Source of the DNA: Spirogloea muscicola
Taxonomy: Eukaryota; Streptophyta; Zygnematophyceae; Spirogloeales; Spirogloeaceae
Assembly (NCBI GenBank): GCA_009602725.1
Contig: WELB01000227.1
Span: forward strand, 120,882 to 136,814
DNA: 15,933 bases
Direction: 5' to 3'
The position numbers and the translations under genes were made by a program. Positions within the stretch are counted from its first letter, which is position 1. Every line of letters starts with the position of its first letter. The notes beneath the pieces are model-generated. The model was given only the letters and a program-made list of their open reading frames with translations. It did not search any database and was not told where the DNA came from. Shown here one piece after another: positions 8,877 through 15,015 of the stretch.

Positions 8877-9003
8877 GTAATTTGTAGCTGCTTTCTTTCT
8901 TTGTGTGCTTTGGTTTCTTAGCGCTTCCTCTGGCTTCCTCTGGCCCCCTTCTCGTTCTTTGTTCATTCTTTTTTGGGCTGGCTTGTCCAGCCCCTATCCT
9001 CAG
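8877..9003 (+). mobile_element. 3' UTR and terminal hairpin of the 8127-8876 LINE
   Basis: After TGA come TTGTGTGCTTTGGTTTCTTA, GCGCTTCC, pyrimidine-rich DNA, TTTGTTCATTC, the hairpin GGGCTGGCTTGTCCAGCCC (8975-8993) and CTATCCTCAGGGG. There is no poly(A) run, so the hairpin end is probably what the reverse transcriptase recognises. Confidence 0.82.
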
Positions 9004-9022
9004 GGGAAGCGCTAAGTAACAG
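9003..9022 (-). repeat. Short inverted piece of LINE 3' UTR
   Basis: GGGGAAGCGCTAAGTAACAG is the reverse complement of the start of the LINE 3' UTR (compare 7377-7396) and forms an inverted repeat with CTTAGCGCTTCC at about 8919-8930. It joins one LINE tail to the next coding fragment. Confidence 0.6.
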
Positions 9023-9023
9023 T

Positions 9024-9400
9024 TTGTTCCACTGGCAGTCGACGTCCACGGAGCTTTTGGCACAAAATGGCTCTTCACCGCCTTGCGCGGCGTGCAGCGG
9101 CCCGCCGCCTCGGGCAGCAGGTCGAGCAGCCCGGCTTCAATGTCGCCGGGTCCCTCGCTCAGGTCCGAATGCGTTTGGCCATCTCGATGCAGCGGTTCCT
9201 TCGCGGTTCACTTGCGCGCAGGCCGAGCTTTGGCGGCGGCCTCCGGCTTCCGTCAGGGCGACGTCTTTCCGCCGGCTAGCTACTCAGACGTGCATCCTGA
9301 CTAGAGGTCCGTGCTCTCGCTGCGGGCTCTGGCTTTCGTCAGGGTGATAGCTTCCCGGCAGCTAGTCTGTCGGATCTGAGGCTCCTCACTCGTACTTATT
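9024..9400 (+). pseudogene. LINE C-terminal fragment with duplicated end, frameshifted
   Basis: VPLAVDVHGAFGTKWLF (9030-9080), then in another frame HRLARRAAARRLGQQVEQ and VAGSLAQVRMRLAISMQR, match the end module. ASGFRQGDVFPPASYSD (about 9236-9290) is the end of one copy. Without a tail, the next piece reads ALAAGSGFRQGDSFPAASLS and then DLRLLTRTY-stop (about 9311-9401). Two subfamilies are thus fused end to end. Confidence 0.8.
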
Positions 9401-9479
9401 GAGTGATCCATCCTCCCCCTGTTTTACCATTGCATCCTCAGGCCCCTTTGTAGCTGCTCACCGCTCTTAGGCCCCTCTG

Positions 9480-9690
9480 AACCTTTGTGAATTCTTTTTG
9501 GGCTGGCTTTTCGCAGCCCTTGCCCCCATTGGGAGTGCCACTTCTTCTCGAGGTTACTGAGCGTTCCCTGGCTGATGTCTTAGTCCTAGTCCTTCGCACT
9601 CCTTCAGACCTTGTCCATTCCTTTGGGCTGGCCTTTCCCAGCCACCAGTCAATCTGGCCGCGCTTATCCTTCTCTGCGGGCGAGCACTTC
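9480..9690 (+). repeat. Two consecutive LINE 3' tails
   Basis: The first has the hairpin GGGCTGGCTTTTCGCAGCCC (9500-9519) and TTGCCCCCATTGGG. The second (9556-9667) has GGGCTGGCCTTTCCCAGCC (9625-9643) with CCAGTCAATCTGGCCGCGC, and is nearly identical to 6387-6503. It ends in GCGGGCGAGCAC at about 9676-9687. Confidence 0.83.
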
Positions 9691-9705
9691 CTTTCAGTAT
9701 AAGAA

Positions 9706-9755
9706 GGTGCTCGCCCATTGAGAAGAGGGGCTGGCAAAGCCAACCCAAAAAGAAT
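9706..9755 (-). mobile_element. LINE 3' tail, minus strand, facing the previous one
   Basis: Read on the minus strand: TTGTCCATTCTTTTTGGGTTGG, CCAGCCCC, CTCTTCTCAATGGGCGAGCA. Its end GTGCTCGCCC (9708-9717) and the preceding GGGCGAGCAC (9678-9687) form a perfect 10-bp inverted repeat where two tails meet end to end. Confidence 0.8.
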
Positions 9756-9881
9756 GGACAATGTTCAAAGCCAAAGAAAGAGGTGCTGAAAAAGGACTAC
9801 ACTACAAAGTGCAAGATGGTGCAGAGGGAGATGCAGATGGCTGCTCAGTATCCACGTGTGAGCAACAGCAGATCAGAGTAA
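9756..9881 (+). CDS. Small lysine-rich coding-like fragment between LINE tails
   Basis: The frame reads CSKPKKEVLKKDYTTKCKMV, QREMQMAAQYPRVSNSRSE, stop at 9879-9881. It is less GC-rich than the LINE DNA around it and has a charged, exon-like composition. No start codon or family can be given. It could be part of a captured host exon or of an unrelated element; chance is also possible. Confidence 0.25.
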   Translation, partial: GQCSKPKKEVLKKDYTTKCKMVQREMQMAAQYPRVSNSRSE

Positions 9882-9889
9882 CTCGGAGC

Positions 9890-10216
9890 AGGAGAAGCGG
9901 CACTTTGCCAAATGTATAGCTTGTCAGACATGCATGTGCTCACTCGAGGATATTTAGGGTCCCCCCTAGCCAGCTCATTAGCCAGTCAACAGGACTTTAG
10001 TAAGGCTAGAATTGGCCTCCCTTTCAGTTTCATGCGCACCGCGCGCCTTCCCGCTTTTTCTCGCTTGCGCAGCGGGGTTGCTCTTCCTCCCCTCAGCTCA
10101 TCTGACTTACTACTGCTGACACGGGGGTATTGAGGGCGCCCTGTCTGCCTAGCCTTTGGCTCCGTCATGAACACCTGTATGCATCTGGCTGGCATTTCAC
10201 AGCCGATTCTTTCATA
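9890..10216 (+). pseudogene. Second LINE subfamily: duplicated C-terminal ends and tail
   Basis: 9912-9950 reads MYSLSDMHVLTRGY, the family end, but runs on without a stop. 10009-10133 reads IGLPFSFMRTARLPAF, RLRSGVALPPLSSSDLLLLT, RGY and stop. The conserved SDL..LLTRGY-stop is shared with the other copies, while the residues before it differ. A tail hairpin remnant, GGCTGGCATTTCACAGCC, lies at 10187-10204. The adjacent Helitron cuts this copy off at 10216. Confidence 0.75.
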
Positions 10217-10220
10217 CTAG

Positions 10221-10478
10221 TGGGCCCGTGCGCGATGCTCCCAGCGCGCGGCCGCGGAGAGAACGCCAAAAACCCGAAACACGGAAAACCCTAAACCCCA
10301 AACCCGAAACGCGGTGGGCCCGTGCGCGATGCTCCCAGCGCGCGGCCGCGGAGAGAACGCGAAAAACCCCAAACCCGAAAAACCCTAAACCCTAAACCCG
10401 AAACGCGGTGGGCCAGTGCGCGATGCTCCCAGCGCGCGGTCGCGGAGAGAACGCCAAAAACCCCAAACCCCACCCCAA
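10221..10478 (-). repeat. 94-bp tandem repeat, about 2.75 copies, containing the Helitron 3' hairpin
   Basis: Copies start at 10221, 10315 and 10409, an exact 94-bp period; the last is partial. Each holds GTGCGCGATGCTCCCAGCGC and GCGGAGAGAACGC, then a tract of AAACCC, CCCTAAACCC and AAACCCGAAACGCG. Only the outermost copy ends in CTAG. The tract resembles plant-type telomere repeat (CCCTAAA) but is irregular. Confidence 0.9.
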
Positions 10479-10827
10479 ACATCGCCCACTCCATATCGCC
10501 GGCAGTCCGGACAGGCCGCAAGAGCACCATCTTGTGTATCATCCGCCAGAGGTACGAACTCTCCAAGCTGGCATCCACCGCAGCAGTCCTCCCAGCGCCC
10601 CGTACGACCGGCCCAATTCGTCGGAAATCCCCGAGAAGCACCATCCGCGCTCCACCAGACGGTCGCGTTCCATCTCCGCGCACCACACGCAGCATCGCAT
10701 CCACGGCCTCCACAACCGCACGGTTCTGCATGGCGGCCTCGTCCCAGAAGAACGCCGCAGCCGCTTGGAGGAGGGCAGCTCGCTCGGAACCGAGGCTCAC
10801 CTTGGCCTCCACCTGCACATTGCCGCG
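10478..10827 (-). pseudogene. Pif1-type Helitron helicase fragment (motifs II-III)
   Basis: The minus strand reads GSERAALLQAAAAFFWDEAA, then MQNRAVVEAVDAMLRVVRG, PSGGARMVLLGDFRRIGPVV and LESSYLWRMIHKMVLL. WDEA is the Walker B motif, and GDFRR.GPV corresponds to the GGDFRQ.LPV of Pif1-family helicases; SSYLW follows at the usual distance. The Walker A motif and the C-terminal motifs are absent. The frame stays open into the 94-bp repeats at one end and meets the 118-bp repeats at the other. It is the remnant of the RepHel protein of an autonomous relative. Confidence 0.9.
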
Positions 10828-11062
10828 GAAAACCCCCCCGGGCGCGGACCGCGGCGAGGCGGCCGCCCCGCGCCCGGAGCGCGCCCCGGCGAGGCGAGCC
10901 GCGCAATCAGCGGCCCCCCATCCCGTGGTCGAACCCCGGCCGCCGGAAAACCCCCCCGGGCGCGCATCAAGCGAGGCGGCCGCCCCGCGCCCGGAGCGCG
11001 CCCCGGCGAGGCGCGGCGCGCGGTCAGCGGCCCGGCCGCGCGCATCCCATGGTCAAACCCCT
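10827..11062 (-). repeat. 118-bp tandem repeat, two copies, Helitron 5' subterminal
   Basis: Units 10827-10944 and 10945-11062 both begin GGAAAACCCCCCCGGGCGCG and end near CATGGTCAAACCCC or CGTGGTCGAACCCC. Composition is extremely GC-rich. The outer unit joins the 5' terminus TCATACACTACTAAAG after a 9-bp gap. Confidence 0.88.
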
Positions 11063-11101
11063 TCGCATCTCCTTTAGTAGTGTATGATCAGCAGCCGCTT
11101 C

Positions 11102-11515
11102 CTATTCTTCTCTCTCGCGCGCCTTCTCTCCGCCGCACTGCTTGCTGGTGGCAGCGGCTCGCCAGCGGCTCTGCCGCCTGCCGCTCCTCCTGCCGGCGGC
11201 GTGCTGCGCCCGGCGGTGGCACTCGCCGGCCTCCCGAGGCGCATGGACGAGGGGGCGGCGCTCCCTGGCGAGCTGCTGGACCTTGTTGACGACGAGTGGC
11301 GCGCCGATGTCCTCCCGGACGACGGTGCGCTCTCGCCCGTTCCGAGACCCCTCCTTGTAGCAGTCCGCGGCCGTCTGCCGTGCGAGCTCCCTGGCGCCGC
11401 GGCGAAAGGGGCTCGACGGTGGCTGCAGCGGCGGTTCTTGCCTTGCGGGCTTGGCTTTGACGGGCACGCCATCCATAAGAGCCACGAGGGCGCGCTGCTT
11501 GCTCTGGTGCTCCAT
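11102..11515 (-). CDS. Unassigned basic protein fragment
   Basis: A 137-codon minus-strand frame starts MEHQSKQRALVALMDGVPVK and contains ARELARQTAADCYKEGSRNG, RERTVVREDIGAPLV and VNKVQQLARERRP. Third codon positions are strongly G or C and the charge pattern suggests an alpha-helical protein, more protein-like than the opposed plus-strand frame 11084-11671. I recognise no family. The Helitron inserted 15 bp beyond its 3' end. It may be a host exon or part of another element. Confidence 0.3.
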   Translation of the reverse strand: MEHQSKQRALVALMDGVPVKAKPARQEPPLQPPSSPFRRGARELARQTAADCYKEGSRNGRERTVVREDIGAPLVVNKVQQLARERRPLVHAPREAGECHRRAQHAAGRRSGRRQSRWRAAATSKQCGGEKAREREE

Positions 11516-11689
11516 GCAGGGCGGGGCCTGTGTTGCCGGCTTTCCGCCGCCGACGCCAAGTCGACCACTGAAGCCTTCCCTTCAATGGCAAGCCTTCAAG
11601 AGTACTTGGGCGGTTATTTGCCGTCTGTGCGCAGACATCCCGCTACCGCCTGGAACAGAAGCCCCCGCTGACGACATCGAGGACCCTGG

Positions 11690-12332
11690 TACGAGCAGGC
11701 ATTTGTGCACAGTCACCTACATTCCTAAGTCACAAGCCCTGACTCTGAGTGAGCGCATAAATTCGCAACCCGCACTAATTAGCTAGTAATTAGCTGCTGT
11801 TGAAGCCCAGAAAAAATAAGTGCTGCTATCAAGACCTGAAAGACAGAGCTCTGGCTCTGCAATCCACCTATGTACATGCTTTGGGCGTGCTTGCTCTCCA
11901 GTCCAGTGCCTGCTGGCGAGAGAGAGCTCTCGCATGCAGGCCCTTGATACTGACCAAAGGCTCGCAAGGTCTGATCTAGCAAGGCGCTGCTTCACCTTGC
12001 AAAGAGCAGTACAACTGCAAGATGCTGCAGCCGTTTGCGGCAAGACCTGACATTTGGAGCGGACGCGCGTGGACGTGGGGTGAGGCTTGCAGGGCAGGAG
12101 CATCAGGCAGCAGGGACTGATACGTGGCCGGACATCGGCCTGCACACAATCATGTGATTGCTCGAGTGAGGCATCCATGGATGGACAGCGGCATTAGCCC
12201 TGGGTAACTTGGCAGTACAGTGCGCGCAGGCCTGGCAACTGGTCCCCCGCTCCATTGCCAAGCCCTCCACTTACAAGAGCACCGGTCGCGATTGCACCTA
12301 CAATCACCTCAATGGCGAGCTGAACGAGGCCG
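11690..12332. other. Stretch with no supported gene
   Basis: Open frames here are short and lack family features. Small structures are visible: AATTAGCT repeated twice with a 3-bp gap near 11775-11793, and a 7-bp stem GCGAGAG/CTCTCGC with a 4-nt loop at 11916-11933. I saw no LINE tail. Confidence 0.45.
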
Positions 12333-12497
12333 ATGCACATCCTTAGAGTTGCTTTTGGCTTGCTCGCCTGCTTGCCCTTCTATGCTGGTTCTGGCATAGA
12401 AGTTGTCAGCAGGGTGCTTGACTTGTTGACTCGTCAACGTGCTGGAGGCAAGTACCAGGTTGCCATGAGTGCCTACCAAGCTTTTCATGTTGGATGA
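12333..12497 (+). CDS. Small candidate secreted peptide, 54 residues
   Basis: ATG 12333 to TGA 12495-12497 reads MHILRVAFGLLACLPFYAGS and continues EVVSRVLDLLTRQRAGG. The N-terminus has the shape of a signal peptide (basic residue, hydrophobic core, small residues at the likely cut). A perfect 9-bp hairpin, CTTCTATGC/GCATAGAAG, lies inside at 12377-12402. There is no homolog I can name, and chance or a first exon of a longer gene are both possible. Confidence 0.2.
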   Translation: MHILRVAFGLLACLPFYAGSGIEVVSRVLDLLTRQRAGGKYQVAMSAYQAFHVG

Positions 12498-13095
12498 GGT
12501 CCTGCATGGCGGGCTCTCCTCATCGCGGCTCCACCTTATACTCAGCTGCTGAGTTGTGGTTGTGGTGACTAAGAAGCAATATTCCCTCAATCCATGACCG
12601 GCACGAAGTTGGCGGGCTCACAGAGCTGCTGCAGACGCGGCCGATGCATTGAAGTCAAGTAGACGGCAGCCTGGAACTGTTGATGGGCATCGGCAGAAAG
12701 GCGTGTTGATGCTACCTACTATGGCGACCCCCCAGTCCAACCCCAGCTCTCCCCTGAACCTGGTGCATTGTCTGCTCACAAGCTGGAGAGATTATGAAGC
12801 AAAAGCAGGATCTAGCAACAGCATCTGTCGGCGGCCAATGCTGTGGCTTGCTTGCACATTGCTCATCACATCTGCTGATTGGCGGGCATGTGTTATCATG
12901 CATAGCAGCTCACAGCAGCGACCACAAAGGTGGGCTATGTACAGTTTGCAGCCGTTGATTAGTAAACTTGCAATTAAAACTACAGTTCCAGCTCATCATA
13001 TCACATCTATAGCTGCCATATTCTGGTCGAGGGCTTGGGGTATGGAGGATCAAGTCCTATCAAGGTCCGAGGATTACAGATTCTCCTCAATCACC
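12498..13095. other. Spacer and duplicated 3' flank of inhibitor gene 1
   Basis: 12790-12880 resembles 15120-15205: AGCAACAGCATCTG versus GGCAACGGCCTCCT, then TGGCTTGCTTGC.CATTG in both. The duplication therefore includes DNA downstream of the inhibitor genes. The plus-strand frame 12649-13197 has no family resemblance except for its last 14 codons, explained under inhibitor copy 1. Confidence 0.5.
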
Positions 13096-13241
13096 ATAAC
13101 TGCTGAGATTGTTGATGAACTTTTGAGGAGTCAACCACACCGAGGCTCAGTGGCAGATGCTGCCGGTTGCGTTGCCACTGAGCCTCGGTGTGGTTGACTC
13201 CTCAAAAGTCATCAACAATCATCAACAATCTCAGCAGTTAT
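13096..13241. repeat. Long inverted repeat at the 3' end of inhibitor copy 1
   Basis: The left arm 13096-13155 (ATAACTGCTGAGATTGTTGA ... CCGAGGCTCAGTGGCA) pairs with the right arm 13173-13241 around a 17-nt loop. The right arm carries an extra near-copy of TCATCAACAA, so the arms are 60 and 69 nt. An additional perfect 14-bp stem with a GTTA loop lies at 13223-13254. Confidence 0.93.
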
Positions 13242-13426
13242 GCTGAGATTGTTGCAGCATCGGCAAAGATGCGGACCCGCTGCGGGCTGTAGTCGAGCGT
13301 GACGGGCGAGTTTTCCGGCAGCGCTTGCACTGTTAGCACGACGCCAAGCTGTGCACTTTCACGTAAGATGGTGAGCCGTGCCTCCTCGGCGGGCTTGCCC
13401 AAGAGCTCCGGCCATCGGTCCTTCAT
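13128..13426 (-). pseudogene. Potato inhibitor I family protease inhibitor, copy 1, 3' end inverted
   Basis: The family consists of small serine-protease inhibitors with an exposed binding loop and usually no disulfide. The minus strand from ATG 13426 reads MKDRWPELLGKPAEEA, TILRES, ALPENSPVTLDYSPQRVRIF and ADAA, a clear match to the family (WPELVG, GSPVT, RVR.F). The frame then leaves the family and stops at 13238. The missing end, AGCVATEPRCG-stop, lies on the opposite strand at 13159-13197; a shorter piece, ATEPRCG-stop, lies on the coding strand at 13130-13153. By alignment with barley CI-2 the P1-P1' pair is Leu-Asp, suggesting action on chymotrypsin- or subtilisin-like proteases. A LINE fragment sits about 240 bp upstream in the same direction. 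As it stands the frame lacks the C-terminal strand, so it is probably inactive. Confidence 0.85.
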
Positions 13427-13569
13427 GGTGGAGCGAGTCCCCTGTGCAGACGAGCACAGGGTGGCGGCTGCAGATGTGACAGCAAAGCAAAATTGAGCTT
13501 ATTACAGGGAAGAAAGAAACAGCGTTTGCAAAAGAAGGCGATGGCTGTAAGAGGGAACATTCGTCCCAA

Positions 13570-13665
13570 AGAAGGGGCCGAAGAGGTGCGAGAGGAGGGG
13601 GTGGGACGAGAGATACGGGGAGCGACACTAGGAGCAGAGCGAGAGAAAGGGAAATGAATGAGAGC
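13570..13665 (-). promoter_or_regulatory. Pyrimidine-rich leader or promoter of inhibitor copy 1
   Basis: On the coding strand the region 145-240 bp before the ATG is rich in C and T (for example CTCTCATTCATTTCCCTTTC). Copy 2 has a similar tract and also contains CTCTCATTCAT. A LINE tail borders it directly at about 13670. Confidence 0.4.
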
Positions 13666-13675
13666 TCTGTGCAAA

Positions 13676-14060
13676 AGTGGGCGACATGGATGACCAGCCC
13701 AAAGAAGAACAGACAATGTTTCCAGGTGCAGAACGGGGTGAATCTCACAGCTACTAAGAAGCTACTCAAGTTGCTACTAAGAATAAGTACTCAGAAGCCC
13801 TAGCCAGCAGTTGCAAGTCAGAGTAGCTTGTAGCCGTAAAAGTGGACCACGGCAAGCGCCATCAGCAGCAGCCAAAGCGCGGCCTGCCCGCGAGTGCACT
13901 TCAGAAGCCATGGAACGCCGGAGGAGACTGATAGGCACATGTAGAATTCTTGCGCAAGCTACCCAGCGGCATCTAGCCGGAGCTGCTCACCTTGCTGACC
14001 TTGACGACGGGTAACCGCTCGCCTAGCCGCTGAAGAAGGTCTAGCCACCGGATGATAGAC
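13676..14060 (-). pseudogene. LINE C-terminal fragment upstream of inhibitor copy 1
   Basis: On the minus strand, IIRWLDLLQRLGERLP (about 14055-14005) matches RWLELLNQLA. SLLRRSMASEVHSRAGRALA with AADGACRGP (about 13950-13850) matches SLQRSMARALHLHAGRALAA. YSDLQLLARAS (about 13829-13797) is the decayed terminal motif. A tail with TTGTCTGTTCTTCTTTGGGC, TGGTCATCC and GTCGCCCAC follows at about 13720-13676. Frameshifts make it a pseudogene. Its 3' end abuts the leader of the inhibitor gene, in the same orientation. Confidence 0.78.
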
Positions 14061-14150
14061 CGGTGTAAGAGAGGGGGGGCAAGAGAGGTAGGGTGAGGAA
14101 GGCTAGTGAGGAAGGGGGTGAGGGGGGCGGGGAGGGGGGATATAAGATAT
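14055..14150 (-). promoter_or_regulatory. Displaced pyrimidine tract with TATA-like motif
   Basis: The minus strand has CAATATCTTATATCC at the upstream end followed by about 80 nt of nearly pure C/T. Copy 2 has the same order (AATATAC, then a C/T tract) directly before its leader. Here the LINE 13676-14060 separates the tract from the gene. That it is the former distal promoter of copy 1 is an inference. Confidence 0.35.
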
Positions 14151-14240
14151 TGCTCGCCCGTAGAGCAGAGGGGATATAGGGGGTGGGGAACAACTCTTTC
14201 GAAGTAAGGCAATGGCTGTGAGAAGTGCGCTGTGAGAAGA
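14151..14240 (-). mobile_element. Possible decayed LINE tail, minus strand
   Basis: GCTCGCCCGTAGAGCAGAGG (14152-14171) matches the reverse complement of the tail end CTATTCTCAATGGGCGAGC. The hairpin has been lost (GGGATATAGGGGGTGGGG). Confidence 0.5.
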
Positions 14241-14319
14241 AAGTCGCTTCCACCGTCATTCATCCCTGGCTTTGCACACCCCTTTGCACACCCCTTCATC
14301 TTAGCACTTAGTACCTTGC

Positions 14320-14410
14320 TTTGTGCGCCATTCGGCTCCTTCAGACCTTGTCCATTTCTTTGGGCTGGCCTCTCCCAGCCACCAGTCAATGTGGCTGCGC
14401 TTCTTTTTTG
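14320..14410 (+). repeat. LINE 3' tail, CCAGTCAAT variant
   Basis: CGGCTCCTTCAGACCTTGTC, CATTTCTT, the hairpin GGGCTGGCCTCTCCCAGCC (14362-14380) and ACCAGTCAATGTGGCTGCGC are present, close to 6430-6503 and 9595-9667. The plus-strand frame 14232-14669 through it is a translation of repeat DNA, not a gene. Confidence 0.82.
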
Positions 14411-14725
14411 GAGGGCGGACTCCTGCTGTTACTCACTCCGACTTGCACAGTTGATTAGGAAAGAAGAGCGCTTCCGAGTTGACTGGGAAAGTACTGGATG
14501 GCCAGCCAAATTAGCAACTTGTTTTGCTCAACTGTATGCACGATTGCAATGTCTTTCTTCTCTGAACCTTTTTATCCTTTTGGACCCCAGAGACCAGGCC
14601 CAGAAGGCCGAGTGCTTTTCGAAGGGAGGTGGCTGTATGAAGGGCCAAGCCCATCAATATGGACAATAGGTCGACAAGTCCAACATAAGATGACAGACCA
14701 CTTAGCCAATAGATAGGCTGCTACA

Positions 14726-15015
14726 GAGAGTCACTCAGCAACCCCTGCTCAAATGATGATATCCCCTAATTAGAAAACGCACGTCACAGCAACTTGAGCA
14801 GGGAGGGAGAAGCTCGTCCAGAGATGCGGTGGTTGTAATAGGAAGGAGTGGCTTTGCCCATTGGGGGCAAGGGCTGTGGGAAGCCAGCCCGAGAAGAATT
14901 GACAAGGGTCGAAGAAGCCAAACTACGAAGGGGCCAGAAGCGCAATCTTTTAACTGGGGTAAGATGAATCACTCAATAGTTGCGATAGGCCAACCTAAGA
15001 AGAATTGACAAGGTC
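14726..15015 (-). mobile_element. Three LINE end fragments, minus strand
   Basis: 14726-14752 reads HLSRGC-stop, a mutated LLSRGY end. 14857-14910 carries TTGTCAATTCTTCTCGGGCT, a hairpin GGGCTGGCTTCCCACAGCCC (14890-14871) and TTGCCCCCAATGGGC. 14985-15013 carries a third tail start, CCTTGTCAATTCTTCTTAGG, TTGGCC. They may be pieces of one or several copies. Confidence 0.65.

Larger units (their letters stand above)
10217..11087 (-). mobile_element. Helitron, 871 bp, with intact termini
   Basis: On the minus strand the element starts A|TCATACACTACTAAAG (11087 downwards) and ends with CACTAG|T (CTAG at 10220-10217). The 3' end has the hairpin GCGCG-CTGGGAGCAT-CGCGC (10249-10230), whose last base lies 13 nt from the end. 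TC at the 5' end, a subterminal hairpin, CTRR at the 3' end and insertion between A and T are the defining signs of rolling-circle Helitrons. Inside lie two 118-bp repeats near the 5' end, a helicase fragment, and nearly three 94-bp repeats at the 3' end. No Rep nuclease domain is present, so it is non-autonomous. It sits beside a LINE tail. Confidence 0.88.

Noticed and set aside
10265-10405. Telomere or chromosome end
   Set aside because: The CCCTAAA-like tracts are short, irregular and locked in the 94-bp Helitron repeat, with ordinary DNA on both sides.
10925-10945. tRNA gene, from a GGTTCGA-like box on the minus strand
   Set aside because: No cloverleaf can be formed and the motif is part of the 118-bp repeat.
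10221-11062. CRISPR array
   Set aside because: The repeats are directly tandem without unique spacers and sit inside a eukaryotic Helitron.
10322-11289. Long plus-strand frames of 223-293 codons
   Set aside because: They are Pro/Arg/Ala-rich translations of the opposite strand of the helicase fragment and of the GC-rich tandem repeats.
11084-11671. 195-codon plus-strand frame with a hydrophobic start
   Set aside because: The apparent signal peptide begins at the Helitron border and the rest is low-complexity; the opposed minus-strand frame looks more like coding DNA. Kept only as an alternative.
12649-13197. 182-codon plus-strand gene ending in EPRCG
   Set aside because: Only the last 14 codons have meaning, as the inverted end of the inhibitor gene; the rest is flank and inverted repeat.
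13128-13199. W-box (TTGACT) sites linking the WRKY protein to the inhibitor genes
   Set aside because: The motifs lie in the 3' inverted repeat, not in the upstream regions of either inhibitor gene, and a 6-base motif is expected by chance.
14232-14669. 145-codon plus-strand gene
   Set aside because: Its frame runs through a LINE 3' tail (14320-14410) and has no domain.
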